64,000 nt of DNA from Brachionus koreanus (GCA_016987375.1 PJRA01000263.1:2132800-2196799), one strand, 5' to 3'. Positions 1 to 12,180 are shown, counted from the first letter of the stretch. Translations and numbers: made by a program. Notes: generated by a model from the letters alone, not told the origin.

Positions 1-45
1 AAATAAATAAGATTTGATAATCAAAAATCTATAAAAAAATTTTAC

Positions 46-1502
46 AGGAATTCCGTTGGATTGCTCGCCAAATTCGTCAAACTTAGTCTGAACTGATGGC
101 TTAGATGCCTCCTCTAAATTACTTAATTCAAGCATTAGATTCTAAACGAAGTATTTTAATTCAAAAAAACAAAATCTTATAAAAAAAATCTACTTGTTTC
201 TTTTGAGACATGTCTCTTATAGCATCCTGATTTACATTTCTATCAGAAGTCAAATTAATTACATCAGAAGGCATTGGTTTATAACCTCTGACTTCTCCTT
301 CTGTCGAACAGCAAATTAATTGATCTATGCCGTCCATTTTATAATCAGCCTTGATTTTCAAATAAATAAAATAAATCAAAGTCTTACAATTTTATACAAA
401 ATACATTAATAATCCCGGCAATTGAATGATCCATATTACATTTGAATACAATTTCTCCATTTTTGATGTTCCTTGCATCAATTTTACCACTACTCCATCC
501 AGTTATTAATTCTGGCACGCCATCTGCATTTATGTCAAAACTGTGTATAGCCATCGCATTATTCCGGCTCTAAAACTAATTTTGTTAATTCTAAATTTTG
601 AGTATCTTATTTTTACCTTAATTCGCCAAGTTCTAATATTTTTGTCATATACTCCCACAGATCCGTTTGCCAAAGCATAACCAAAATGATTAGGACTAAG
701 TTTTACAAGATCCAAAATGGCCTAATGTTTAATTAATTTAAGCAAAAAAATTAATTAATACTTTTTATTATACCTCTGTCTCGGACATTTCTCCAATTAT
801 TTCGTCATCTTTAAATATTCTAATATCAAAATCTTCGGAGCCGACCAAAAGTTCGTTTAAATTATCATTGTTGAAATCAATCAATTCCAAGGAACAAACA
901 TTATCTCCAGTCACTGTCCACAAAACTTCCTCGCCAATGTTGTTTAGAGCAATTATGGAACAGTTTCCACCAACAACAACTACTGGATCTTGAATAGCAC
1001 CAAAATTGCCACATTTTATAGCATTCGCTCCATCAGGTAACTAGAAAGATTCAATCATTTTTGGATTAATAAATAATAAAATAAGAAATTTTTTTAATTA
1101 ATTTACATCTTTGTAAAAAATGTCTGTGTTATTGTGAACATCATAAGCCAGAATGTTTGTTTTAGTTCCTACAAAAAGATAATCACTTTCTTTGGATGAG
1201 TCCAAAGAACCAGTTGTCAAAGAACTAATAACGGAATTTATGTTCAATAGACTTAGATTAGAGTCCACTACTGGTTCAATATCTGTGCGTCCTGTTCCTG
1301 AAAACGAATATTGTTGATGAGGATTATGAATAAATACCTGAAATATATTATTTTAAAGCTGAATATTTCATATTATTTTTTTTACTTTTCCAGCTAGAGT
1401 AGCTGCTGTTAGACATGGATGAATTCCGTCATATTTGCCGATGGCAACTGTTCTTGAACAAATTTTATTATTCAATTTCAAAGAAAATATTGGTACAACC
1501 AT
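46..1502 (-). CDS. BBS2: BBS2, BBSome subunit (5' half only)
   Basis: BBS2 is a core subunit of the BBSome, the coat complex that moves membrane proteins in and out of cilia. Seven coding exons are visible, in transcript order 1386-1502, 1107-1337, 774-1040, 617-721, 405-569, 194-349 and 46-141. All are in phase 0 and together give 379 codons, against about 720 residues in vertebrate BBS2, so the gene continues beyond the left edge. Family landmarks include [13 protein letters not shown] near the start, [68 protein letters not shown] and [13 protein letters not shown]; this is the N-terminal beta-propeller. An in-frame ATG lies 21 codons upstream (1565), but [10 protein letters not shown] at 1502 lines up with the usual start MLLPVFTLKL, so I prefer 1502. 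The gene is divergent from the next gene, about 370 nt away. Confidence 0.93.
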
Positions 1503-1870
1503 CTTTTTAAATATTGATTTGGGATTAAAGTATTTAAGAAAATTAAAATTGAATATTTTTTCCATTCGTGACCATGGTTACCGTTGAAAATATCTAAAAG
1601 CAAGATGCTTTTTTTATTGTCTTATATTATCTATTTTAATTTATGCAACAAAATGAATAAATAATAATATCAATTTTTTTTTTACTAGAGAGCTAAAAAT
1701 TAATATTTTATCTTTTAGGATATTGGAATTGTGTGAAGCATTATGCCCTATTTTAACAGAGTAATAAATTTCCCTTTTTTATTATTTTTGTTTTTAAATT
1801 GTCTATTTCATAGATCCAGAAGAGTTTTTCTAATTTGTTAATTTTTAGCTCCAAATAAAAGATAGTAGTT
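1503..1870. promoter_or_regulatory. Shared intergenic region between two divergent genes
   Basis: These 368 nt separate the preferred BBS2 start (minus strand) from the start of the 5-phosphatase gene (plus strand). No open frame or repeat of note is visible. A bidirectional promoter is inferred from the head-to-head arrangement only; I see no motif that proves it. Confidence 0.45.
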
Positions 1871-4287
1871 ATGGAAATTCGCAATAGGCAAAGTTTTTTT
1901 TATGCCCGACTCACTGACCAAGAATCTACATCAGAAAGTGATTCAAATCAATCTTCCTGGCAGAATTTAAAGTAAATTTCAATCAGACATCTAGTTTTGT
2001 ACAAATGGCTTTTTTTAATAATTAAAAGGTTGTATATTTGTACATGGAATGTGAATACAAAGAGTCCAACTTTTGATATTAAAGAACTTATCCAATTTGA
2101 TTTATCGGATATGCCTTCAATTTGTGCTTTTGGGTAGAGATAAACTATAAAATGAAAAATAATAATCTTTTTATTATCTTATTTAAAAAGATTTCAAGAA
2201 ATAAATTCAAAGCCTTGGCAGAGAATTTTGGATTTTTTTTTAAATGATCCTTGGACAAATAAACTAGACGAAATTCTTGGGAAAATGAACTACGCAAGAG
2301 TTAAAAAAATTTTAATATATATTTTTTTTAAATAAATTTAGTAATTTTTTTATTCCAAAAGGTTCAATCAACTCGACTTGTTGGAATACTATTAAATATC
2401 TATGTTAAAAAAACCCTTTTGCCAAATGTTATTTGTTGTTCTCAAGATTGGATTCGACTTGGTCTTTACGGATTTTGGGTAGTTTTCTTTGTTAAATAAA
2501 TTTCTTAAACAAATTCAAAGTAATGATGAAAAAAGGGTAATAAAGGTGCCAACATTTGCTCTATTAAAATTGGAGACACTAACATATGTTTTGTCAATAC
2601 ACATTTATCAGCTCACGAACATCAGGACAAAGAACGACTAATTGAACATTCTAAAATAATGTATCATTCTTTCCAATTTGGAGATAGCATTCAGTCTGTT
2701 ATTGATCAGAAGTAATTTAAAAATATTTATTTTTGAAAATATTTAAAAAATTTTTCAAAAGTTATCTTTTTTTTTTTGGCGATCTAAATTTTCGTGTTGA
2801 AAATTTAGATATTTTTCATGTCAAGGATCTAATTGATCGCGAAGAGTTTAAATTACTTCAAGAAAATGATCAGGTAATGTGTAGAAATTTAAAATATTTT
2901 TTATTTTAAAAATTTGAAATAATAATTAAATAAAAAAATAAATAAGAAAAAATTTCGAGTCATTTTTAAAAAAGTATTAAGAAATCAAATTAAAAATATT
3001 CTCATTTTTTTAAAAATAAAGCTGATGCAGGAGATTTCGAAGGCGTCTTAAAAATCGGTAAATAGTTATGTATTCCCAGACAAGTGTATTCCTATTATTA
3101 GGTCCTATTTATAACCATGATTAAATAAAAGAGATTAATGCCAGATTATTATAAATTTCAAAATGGAAAATAAGAAATTATTCCTAAAGTATCTTAATCT
3201 CAATTCTTTAATTTTGTTCTAGTTTTGTCAATGGTTAGATATTTTTAATTGATTCCGAATTGATTTTCTCTAAAGAATTTCGATCAGATAATATGATCAC
3301 TGCTAATTGAAAAAAAAAACAGCATTTTTCTCTTGGATTCTTATTAAAGAAAATTACATTAAAATTTTTGCATTCATTTTGTAGGAACAAATTATTCTGT
3401 CAATTGATTACTATTAATTGTTCGGTACTATTTACTATAAATTGTAAAAAAACAATTTGTACATTTTTAAAAACTCTGATAACATAAAACCAAAATTTAA
3501 AAATTAAACTTTTTCAAACAAATTTAAAAAAAGAAAATAAAATTTTTTTAGCTCCAAAAAAGCATCAATAAAGAAAAGTGTTTTTCTTTGTTCAAAGAAG
3601 ATACTATTAATTTTCCACCCACATATAAATTTATATTGAATACTGATGATTATGATTTGAGTAAAAAAAATCGAGTTCCTTCTTATTGTGATCGTGTTTT
3701 ATTCAAAATACCAACGGATGATTTTTTCTGTCGTCCACTTAAATACAACCATATACCGTGTCTGAAACAAAGTGACCATAGGCCAGTGTACGCCTCATTT
3801 GAGATAAGGACTATTCTCTTACAGATTAATGATCCTGCAGTATTTTTTTTCAACATCTGTGCCAATAACGATCAAAATTTAGAAATAAATTATCAAGTAA
3901 AAAATTCATTCAATACCCATTTGCGGGATTGGATCGCAATATATGATGTAAGTAAACAATAGATCAAATGTTCTCTGTTTATAAATGAAAAAAATTAAGG
4001 AAAATTTTAAAAGTATTGATGATTACATCACATATAAATGGGCGCCAAGAGTTGAAGAACTTGAAAATTCCTTTGTGCAGTGTTTTGAAAAAAGTAATTT
4101 AAAAATTCAACTAAAAATTATATTAAAATTTTAATTATTTATTTAAGAAACAAATAGAATTTTCTGTCGTAGAATTGTTTTCGATCAAAGTTACATAACA
4201 TCTGGAAATTTTATTATTGGATATTTTAGTTATAATTATAAATCCTTGATTGGGATGAGCAGTATTGTACAGATAAATCTAACTTAA
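1871..4287 (+). CDS. INPP5K: Inositol polyphosphate 5-phosphatase, INPP5K/SKIP-like
   Basis: This predicted enzyme removes the 5-phosphate from phosphoinositides such as PI(4,5)P2 and PI(3,4,5)P3 on membranes. Nine exons: 1871-1971, 2029-2133, 2191-2299, 2362-2478, 2536-2711, 2762-2873, 3552-3947, 4000-4093 and 4148-4287, giving 449 residues; human INPP5K has about 448. The catalytic core shows LYICTWNVN, FQEINSKPW (the Mg-binding Glu), GNKGANICSIKI, NTHLSAHE, the signature FFFGDLNFR, and RVPSYCDRVLF followed by QSDHRPVYASFE. After it comes a SKICH domain (DWIAIYD ... DYITYKWAP ... IIGYFSYNYKSLIGMS), which in the family targets the plasma membrane and ruffles. Intron 6 (2874-3551, 678 nt) is long for this gene and holds nothing I recognise. 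INPP5J shares this architecture, but the short length favours INPP5K. The third intron starts GTTAAA, a weak donor. Confidence 0.91.
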
Positions 4288-4297
4288 TTTATTTGAA

Positions 4298-4303
4298 AAT
4301 AAA
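4298..4303 (+). terminator. Candidate polyadenylation signal AATAAA of the 5-phosphatase gene
   Basis: AATAAA begins only 11 nt after the stop codon, which would give a very short 3' UTR. In such AT-rich DNA the hexamer occurs by chance, so this rests on position alone. Confidence 0.4.
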
Positions 4304-5673
4304 GTTTGTTTATCATTAATTTTTAAATAAAATTTTAATTCAGTTTAAAGGATCTTTCACTTAAAAATCAATTTACGTGTCGCCTAAAAAAAAGAAATTC
4401 GTGTTGAAAAATTTTCAATAGAAGATCAAGTTAATTTAATTTAAAAAAATTAATATTTTTGAAAAATGAAAATTCTAAATCATGAAAAGAACAATAAAAT
4501 GCTTCTTTCAGGAATTGATTTTAAATATTTGATTTCAAAATTTTTTCTATTATAATTTAAATTGAACAAAAAATTTTCAAGATTAATAGCTAAACATTTT
4601 TCACTTGAATATTTTAACATAAAATCAAACTTAAGCTGAAATTTTATGTAAATAACATATTTAAAAAATACTCTATGCTTGTTTATTTACTTTAATTTTT
4701 AAAAACTTTATTTATTATAGCTTTTGATATCATAAATTATATTCAAATAAAAAAAAACAAGACCTAGTTGGTTTAATTTTCATAGAAAAAAAATCATGAT
4801 TGTAACAAAGCTTGTTTATATTCAAGTTAATTCGATTCTTTAAATCATTGAATCGTGCAAAGCCTAACACTACTTTATCTTAGGGGATGACAATAAGTTT
4901 CTCACAATATAGGCTCAAAATTCAGTTTAAACAAATACTGAGCCACAATTATGAATTGTTAAAAATTGGTAGCACAAATTAATTCTGAATTTAGGGCAAG
5001 ACTCATTTGTTTTATTAAACTTTGTACAAATTAGTTTCTAGAATATCAGTCCCTGAAATTTAGACTAAATTTTAAATTTAATTTTTTTTAATTCCATAGG
5101 TCAATAATCCAAGTTTGACAAAAGACAAATTAAAAAGCTAATAAATTAGTAATATTTTATTCAAAAATAATGTTAAGCAAACTTTTGTCACTTTAAATAT
5201 GTATAAGCCAAATAGAAAAAAAAATTAATTGCAAAAATTTATTTTTTTTTGAATAATTTAAAATTTTTTTAAAATAAACTAAAATTTATTAAGTTGTTGG
5301 TAAACTTAGTGGGATGATATCGCAAAATAGAGAATTTTGGTGACGCAAAAAATTATTGATTTTTGTTCTTATAGGGATTTTGACTTTTAGAAAGATCGTT
5401 AATATTCTAATTATCAAATTTTTTCTTGTATCCTAATAGTTTTGTTTGATATTTTTTTATTTTAGTGGGTCATGAATTTTTTTCTTTAATGATTGTAGAC
5501 TCCAATTTTAATATACAATTTAACTGTCTTTTTTTTTTCATTTAAGATAACTAATGGTTAAACCTATGTGAAATCAATGAGATGAAATGATCGATAAAAA
5601 GAAACACATAATCGAATTGCATTGAAATTTGAAGCAAAAAATTATATTTTGAACACTTAAATAAATTTTTGAA
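4304..5673. other. Intergenic, no gene seen
   Basis: About 1.4 kb of AT-rich DNA between the 5-phosphatase and palmitoyltransferase genes. No open frame with recognisable protein, inverted repeat or RNA gene was found by eye. Confidence 0.5.
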
Positions 5674-8097
5674 ATGAAGAAATGTTGTAAATCTACTGTT
5701 GTTAGGCGATATGAGGTGAGTAAATTTTAAGTTTCAAATACTTTTAACTTTATTCTTATAAACTCTAATTTCATTTGAAGTCCACTAAAAATTTAATTAA
5801 AATAAGTAAAATGTCAACATTGATGATAATAATATAAATATCTTTATAAGGACTAGTGTAGCAACCCTTGTGTTTATTTGATTAAGTTAATTTCAAAAAA
5901 TTGAAGCACAATTTTCTTTATTTTAAAATGATTCACAAACAAAAAGATAAGCTTTAGTTTAAGCAATATGTGAATGGCTAAGAAAATTTTTTTTTAGAGA
6001 TTTGCCTAGTGAATTATCTTTAAAAGCGATGATAAGATTTTATAGAAATAAAATAATTTTTCTTAAATTTTTAAAATGGTAAAAAAATTTTGAATAATTT
6101 ATGAATCACTGAGAATGAGTAATTTTTATTTTAACGTAACAAGATTAGTGAATTCTCTTGCATTCAGAAAAATTGAACCTGTTCAAAAGTCAAATTAAAA
6201 TCAATAACAGTGTAATTGATTTATATTTTTTTAAATACTTCCTAAGAATCTTACTACCTACACTGGCCAAAGTTTCTTTTTTCAAACATAAAGTTTTTGA
6301 TTTTCAAAATATCTTTTTTTAAATCATGTTTCGTATTTTCTTCTAAATGAGTTTTAATATGAATTTGTGGACGCGTAAAAATTTTTTATTTAACATTTTT
6401 TTCAAAATCTAACAAAAAAAGCAGTGATTCATTTGAAATTTGAAAAATTTTTAATCAAATTTTTTTAAGGTACTTGAGAGCAAAAATAGGTATTATTGTA
6501 GAGGAAGATGCCTTGGATCACAGCAGATTGGTCTATTTTTATTCACGTTATTTTTAATAATTGGAACTACAATACTTTTTTTTATTTTTGAGTAAAATAA
6601 AAATTAATTTTTTTATTACAAAATTTAAAAAATAAATTCAATAGCTGTCCTTATTTGTACAAAAAATTAACCATAGCTATTCCTTTAGTTGGCGCTCTAT
6701 TATTCATATTCGTTTTATGTGTTCTCTTTCGTACAGCTTGTACTGATCCAGGAATTTTACCTCGATCAGAAAAGGACGAAGTTTTATTTAACGAACGACA
6801 AGCAATGGTGGCTTCTAATCTGGTTGATCAACAAATGGTTAGTAATTTTCAGATGCCCAGATACAAAGAAATAATTTTAAAAGGAAAAACTGTAAAATTA
6901 AAATACTGTTTTACGGTAAAGTTTTATGGCTTAGTTTTTTTTATTTTAATTGATATATTTTAAGTGCAAACTTTATAGACCACCACGATCTTCTCATTGT
7001 AGTGTATGTGACAATTGTGTTGGTAATAATAACTTAATTTAAAAAGAATTTTAATAATATTTAATAACAGAAAGGTTTGATCATCACTGTCCATGGGTGG
7101 CTAATTGTATTGGTACTATTTGAAACTTAAAACTTTATTTTGTCTAGATATCATTATTTTTAGGAAAACGAAATTACAGATTTTTTTACATGTTTTTGGT
7201 ATCTCTATCAATTTTGTGTGTTTATATTTTGGCATGTAATATTACCAATATTGTTCTTCGAAGTCAAAGCCAACTCGTGGCTGATGCTATCAAAGCAACA
7301 CCTATTACATATCCTTTTTAATATTCTAATCATTCTATTAAAAAGTTTGAAAAAAATTCAATTTCCTTAACTTTTTCTTACTGTTGTACAGGCAGTAATA
7401 TGCTTTTTCAGCATGTGGTCAATAATGTGCTTATGTGGCTATCATACATATTTGATATCATCTGAAGTATCGACGAATGAAGATGTAAGTGATCTTAATA
7501 TTTATGAAAATTCAAATTTTTTAGTTTTTTTCATTGTACAAAATTTATGTTGGATAAATTTATTTCTAAAAATTTTGCAAAACTAGACTGAAATTTCTTA
7601 ATCTAAAAAAATTTCAAAACTTTAAGTTGGAAAGATTTTTGTACACAGGCAATTTTATTTAGCACTAATTTTTCAAAATTTGTAAATAAATGTAAAAAAA
7701 GAGGTTCTAGTTTATTCAAAAAAATTTTAATTTGTAATATTAAAAATAAAAAGGATTTTTTTAAGTTTTTATGTCAAAATTTTTTTTTTTTTTAAAGATA
7801 AAAGAATCATATTCCAAAAAACGTAACGAAAATTCAAATCCATTCGACCGAGGAAGCATTTGTTTGAACTTCGCCAATCTTCTGTGTAGTTCAATTTCAC
7901 CCAGTCTGATAAATTTAAGAGAAACAATTCCTAGAAAATTAGTTAATGAATGTAATTATAACTTCGATCAGCTTAGATCAACAAATGCAACAAAAACAAT
8001 TAGTAGTTCGGTTGATGCCCGAGATAACAGCTTAACACTTAATCAAAATGGAACAAGTTTTAATAACACTAGGCAATTTATAATAGAAAATGTTTAA
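5674..8097 (+). CDS. DHHC palmitoyltransferase, ZDHHC9/14/18 group
   Basis: Membrane S-acyltransferase that attaches palmitate to cysteines of target proteins, typically in Golgi or plasma membrane. Eight exons: 5674-5715, 6470-6591, 6645-6915, 6965-7022, 7071-7112, 7164-7308, 7382-7484 and 7798-8097; total 360 residues and every phase agrees. TM1 is [20 protein letters not shown] and TM2 [18 protein letters not shown], followed by the TDPGILPR motif. The Cys-rich domain reads [25 protein letters not shown], then [18 protein letters not shown]; the DHHC cysteine is the acyl carrier. TM3-TM4 follow, then STNED in place of the family's TTNED and the tail motif [17 protein letters not shown]. 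The Ser/Asn-rich C-terminus is weakly conserved. Intron 6 (7309-7381) is AT-AC rather than GT-AG (separate entry). Intron 1 (5716-6469, 754 nt) is featureless. I cannot choose between the ZDHHC9, 14 and 18 orthologues. Confidence 0.93.
7309..7381 (+). other. Candidate U12-type AT-AC intron
   Basis: The 73-nt intron starts ATATCCTTTTTA and ends TTAC. It contains TTCCTTAAC at 7363-7371, the classic U12 branch-site consensus, about 11 nt from the 3' end. No GT donor fits: read-through gives ATP-ITYPF then a stop, whereas removing exactly 7309-7381 joins AC+T and yields [19 protein letters not shown]. As I recall it, the human ZDHHC9 sequence there is KETPGTVLEVLICFFTLWS, so the match needs no gap. 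Donor, branch site, spacing and protein continuity therefore agree. Confidence 0.88.
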
Positions 8098-8201
8098 AAA
8101 TAACATATATTGATTGCTTTTTTTTGAAATGTTTTGTAAATGAGACCAATTTTTATTGTATACAAAACTTTGAAGTAAAAATTTTTCGGTAATTGTTTGA
8201 A

Positions 8202-8207
8202 AATAAA
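8202..8207 (+). terminator. Candidate polyadenylation signal of the palmitoyltransferase gene
   Basis: AATAAA lies 105 nt after the stop codon and is the first copy downstream on this strand that I noticed. Chance occurrence is possible in AT-rich DNA. Confidence 0.4.
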
Positions 8208-8606
8208 GCTTTCTTTTATCAATTGTCAGTATCTATTTAGTGAAAAATTTTTTATATTAACGTCTTAGATTTAAGAAAAATATAAACTTGGAAATAATTA
8301 CTTTTTAGTATCAAATAGACAAAAGGTTTAAATAAAAATTGAAAAATAAATCGGAATTTTTAGTTTAATTTTATTAAAATTTTGTATTGACATTACAAAT
8401 GAGAAATTATTTTTTATTTAAGAGAAAAAAAAAGAAAATAAAAAATTTTTTTAATCTCTACTTTTTTAGTAATAAATTTTAAATCGAATCGAGTAGAAAA
8501 AATTAAAGGCTTTAAAATAAAGATGTCGTGATGGTATGTTTGCTTAATTGCGATGTGCCTCAAGCGACTGAGAACACACAACGTATGGTTCTGGGTATAA
8601 ATCGTT

Positions 8607-8786
8607 TCAAGCAGAAACAAAGTTAAGTAGATGGTGGATCTCCATTACATGTTCAAAATGTGGTTGTAGCAGTCTTGTAAGATGGCTAACTATCATCCGT
8701 GAAGATTGATTACTCAGTTTTGGTTTGGGAATTGGATTAAATGGGATATATTCTTCAGAGCTCAATTCAACCTTCGTATTTAGCAT
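8607..8786 (-). CDS. Short open frame of unknown status
   Basis: A 59-codon frame from ATG at 8786 to TGA at 8607. It lies in a stretch less AT-rich than its surroundings and has a balanced composition (for example EEYIPFNPIPKPKLSNQSSR and LTRLLQPHFEHVMEIHHLL). I do not recognise it. It could be an exon of an unseen gene, a small protein or a transposon relic. No splice partner is evident. Confidence 0.2.
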   Translation of the reverse strand: MLNTKVELSSEEYIPFNPIPKPKLSNQSSRMIVSHLTRLLQPHFEHVMEIHHLLNFVSA

Positions 8787-10118
8787 TTTTCAAAATCCCT
8801 TGCTCACTGGAAAAATTTTCTGTTAATTAAAAATATGAACGCTACGTTCAATGTACGTATCTGCCTAATCATTTTTACGTTCTGTTAATTGCAACTAAGG
8901 AAAATTTGAACCATAATTATTATTATTTTGAGGCATCAATATAAAGATTCAAACCATTGTAGTTATCCGATTATTGAAATGAAATTTTTTATGAAATTTA
9001 GCAATTGAGAAGTTATCTTTTTATCAGGAAGATGCAGTAATTTACTTTCTTTGAAATTTGCTAAGTTTTTAAAAAAATTCTATTAACAGTTAGTTTCGGT
9101 CATTGAACCTTGAAAAATTGATTTTATGGCAGACTGAAAAAATCTGATTATCAAACTGAATCATAGTTTCCTTTGCAAGAAATTTATACTGGGGATGTTC
9201 CAAAAAGCCTAAATTTTAATAATCAACTCCAGAAATTTCATTTTGAAATTATATGTTTTCAGAAATTCATTTAAAATCAATATTTTTTATCAACAATAGA
9301 TAATTGTAATAGATGACTTAAATCCTGAAGTAATAGTAGAAAAGATTCCAAAGAAAATTATTTTGTTTTTATTATCTTGAATGATTTTTTAAATAAAAAA
9401 TGACGTTAAAAATACTTTTATATTCATTATTTTTTAAAATACGTACAAAACTAAAAAAAAATGTTCAAGCATGCCCCTAATTATTAGATTTTAACATAAT
9501 ATAAAAATATTTAAAAATTTTGTCTGACGGAATAAAAACTAAATATGCAGTATTTTAAAGGTCTTATTCTTCTGAAATTTATTTTCAAAGAATTAAGACC
9601 TAAATTTTCTGGGGATTCAAATTAATTTATTTTTATCAGAAACAGTTGCTTTTTTTAATTAAATCTATATTTTTACTTTTGAATTTAAATTAAAAATAAA
9701 AGTATTTTTTCTTAAAAAATAAATATTTTGCTACAAAATGGTATGTAATACGTATAAGTTGAAAAAAAATTTTCTCCAATTTATTACTAAATCAATCAAA
9801 AAGCATTTTTAAACTTACTCTTCTTTAAAGCGATATTTTGGAAAACCCAGGAAGCTAGAAGGCCAATTCTTTCAAATTAAGATTCCTCAAAGAATTTCGT
9901 TACTGAAAAAATGAAGCCAGTTTTTGTTCATACGAGAGCAAGGATTAAGTTAATGAATTATCCGAATTTCATCTGAAAATCTCAATAAATGAAACGTTAA
10001 ATTATGCTAGTTCTTTAAATTTTTCTAAAAAGAATATTCTTTTATGAATGCTTAAAAAGATAAAATCGTAAAATTTTATTGAGTTTTAATTGAATCAATT
10101 AAATTTGAATATAAAAAG

Positions 10119-10155
10119 GAATGATTTTAAGAATGCTTAATACTTAAAATCATTC
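10119..10155. repeat. Small 13-bp hairpin
   Basis: GAATGATTTTAAG at 10119-10131 is perfectly complementary to 10143-10155 across an 11-nt loop. Such short palindromes arise by chance in AT-rich DNA; no function is suggested. Confidence 0.5.
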
Positions 10156-10423
10156 ATAAAATCATTACCTTAATAATTAATTCATTGAGCTTTAAAATAA
10201 TTAAATTTTGGACTCAGTAGCCTACAAGCTTGGTAAAAATGTGTAAAGACATATCAAGATTCGTATCAAATTATTTTTTATTTGGTTTAAAAGTCTTTAC
10301 GACTTATTAGAAGTGGACTTAAATACAGAAATTTAGTTTTTTATATGATTAATTGCATATTTTTAGGCAACTTATTTGTTTTCATATGATCTTTTAAATA
10401 TTTTTATGTTTTTATTTATTTCT

Positions 10424-10470
10424 GACTATGAGGCTTGGATTGATAATAATAAATTGATAAATAAAATGGT
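10424..10470 (+). repeat. Possible LINE 3'-tail fragment
   Basis: The block CTATGAGGCTTGGATTGATA followed by AAT repeats resembles 35661-35700, which has CTATGAGGCTTGAATTAATA followed by AATAATAAT. Both are preceded by an AAGTGGACTT-like stretch at roughly 85-115 nt and 30 nt respectively. A shared dispersed repeat, perhaps the 3' end of a non-LTR retrotransposon, is plausible but divergent. Confidence 0.3.
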
Positions 10471-11099
10471 TCCAATTATATTTTTTATTATATTTTTTTT
10501 CAATTCATCATTTCTCTCTGAGGATTCATGTGTGCATTTTCAAATATCTATTGGAGATAATTGATTTAAACATTATCTGTCTTAGTCAGCAATTTCTACC
10601 TAAGTGTATTATATCACATTTTATAACATAAATATGATATGCCATTTATTTTTCATATTTTTATTTTTTGACAAGAAAAGATTTATTCAAAAATTTTTTT
10701 AATAAGAATTTTTGCTACTTTGTTCATCATTCGGATAATTTCTGCTCATTATATTATTTCTTAAAATTTTTCGTGTTTAATTTTAGTTTATTTGACACAA
10801 TTAATTATCCGAAAATATTTTATGCGAATATGCTTTTATTTTCCATTAAAATTCAAAAACACTTAGAAGGACAAACCCAATTTCGGAATTGCTTCAAAAA
10901 AGATCCTGATTGAAACCCTTGTTTGCCTCTTTTTAAATTTTAATATTAAAAAGAGATTATTTAGTGAATAGTTATGTTGGCTAGACTTCATTTTTTTTCG
11001 ATCAAAATTCAGTTAGCAAAGTTAAATGATGATTTCATTTGATTTATTTTAAATTTTAACTAATTTTATTTAATTAAGCTTAGTTCGGAAAATAGTAAC

Positions 11100-11640
11100 A
11101 TGGAAAAATTTTTAGAGTAAGAGAATTCCACGAGTTGAACTTGGGAAGGCGGGATAGAGTTCCAAAAAGATCTGTACCCGGAGTACAAGGATCTATTTTT
11201 TCTGAACATAAATGACTTACCTGAATATGTTATAAATAGAAAAGATGCGGATGATTCTAAATTATTTGGCATAGTAAATTAAGTATTTCAAAGAGTGATG
11301 TTGCAGAAATATCTGGATAGATTGAATGGCTAGATGTGAGACTTATGGAACAATGAACTGACAAATGTAATCCATTTCGACAGACTAAATCTAGAACATA
11401 ATTATGTCAAAAGTGTCAAAAAAAGTTGATATTAGCTCGAATGTCTTATTTACAGCCACTCATATGTCTGAAGGATCTATGATTGATGGTTTCATCAGAT
11501 TTAAAGTGGACCCACCAAGTTAAGGGTGCATATCATTAAAGTGATGTTGGTTGTATTAATATTTGAAATAGTGAAAGACAAGGAAGAGCAACTTCAGTGT
11601 AAATGAAATTTTTTTCATCTTAATCATAGATAGCAAGCAA
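11100..11640 (+). pseudogene. Decayed non-LTR retrotransposon (LINE) reverse transcriptase
   Basis: Fragments of a LINE reverse transcriptase can be read in shifting frames with stops. A decayed form of the GVPQGSVLGP box lies around 11155-11190. LNINDLPEYVINRK then ADDSKLFGIVN follow at about 11200-11278; the catalytic DD of the A-DD box survives. A DVAEI...DRLNGW-like stretch is next (about 11297-11330), then SDLKWTHQVKGAYH near 11497-11535, matching the ITSDLKW..QV..A motif typical of CR1/Jockey-type elements. Frameshifts and stops show it is dead. No target-site duplication was identified. Confidence 0.75.
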
Positions 11641-12084
11641 TTAAATTTAAATAATTTAAATGGAACCAAAAGTTATAATTGTTCATTAACTAATTAAAAA
11701 TCAGTTTATTGGAAGTAAGCTTTAAAATTAAATCAAACTATTTAAAGTTCTTAAGCAAAAAAATTTATAACCATGAAATTAATTTGTAGAAACTCAAATT
11801 CGATTTATAGGCTTTGATTATTCATGTGTCATAAATTTTTATTTAAAATATAAATTTATTTTATTTACTTTTTCAATCATTGATAAATTAAATTCATTAA
11901 ATTCATTAGACCAAACTTTTTTTTTCTTTTAATTAAAGAGTTTTCTAAATTTTGCTTTTGATATTATTATCGCAAAATTTAGTCAAATTCAAATTTTTCG
12001 GGGTAATATTTTCAATTTTAATTTTATATGCTTATGCTAACTACAGTTTAGATAATCAATTCGATGGAGTAACTTCTGAGTCAG

Positions 12085-12180
12085 ATTAGAGCAGTTGCTC
12101 AAAGATACTGGAAAAGGAGATCAGCACCTCCCCAGCACCCTTATTCGCTTGAAAAGAAAAGGGAAAATTATTATTATTAG
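12085..12180 (+). repeat. Possible degenerate LINE tail
   Basis: A locally GC-richer stretch (GGAGATCAGCACCTCCCCAG) ends in an ATT microsatellite, reminiscent of the 3' end of non-LTR elements whose tails are short repeats. The protein reading is not conclusive. Confidence 0.22.

Noticed and set aside
1503..1565. BBS2 start at the upstream in-frame ATG (1565)
   Set aside because: The extra 21 residues are Phe/Lys/Asn-rich and have no counterpart in BBS2, whereas the internal Met aligns with the usual start.
10668..10913. Open frame of 81 codons on the plus strand
   Set aside because: Phe/Lys/Asn-rich AT string without recognisable motifs.
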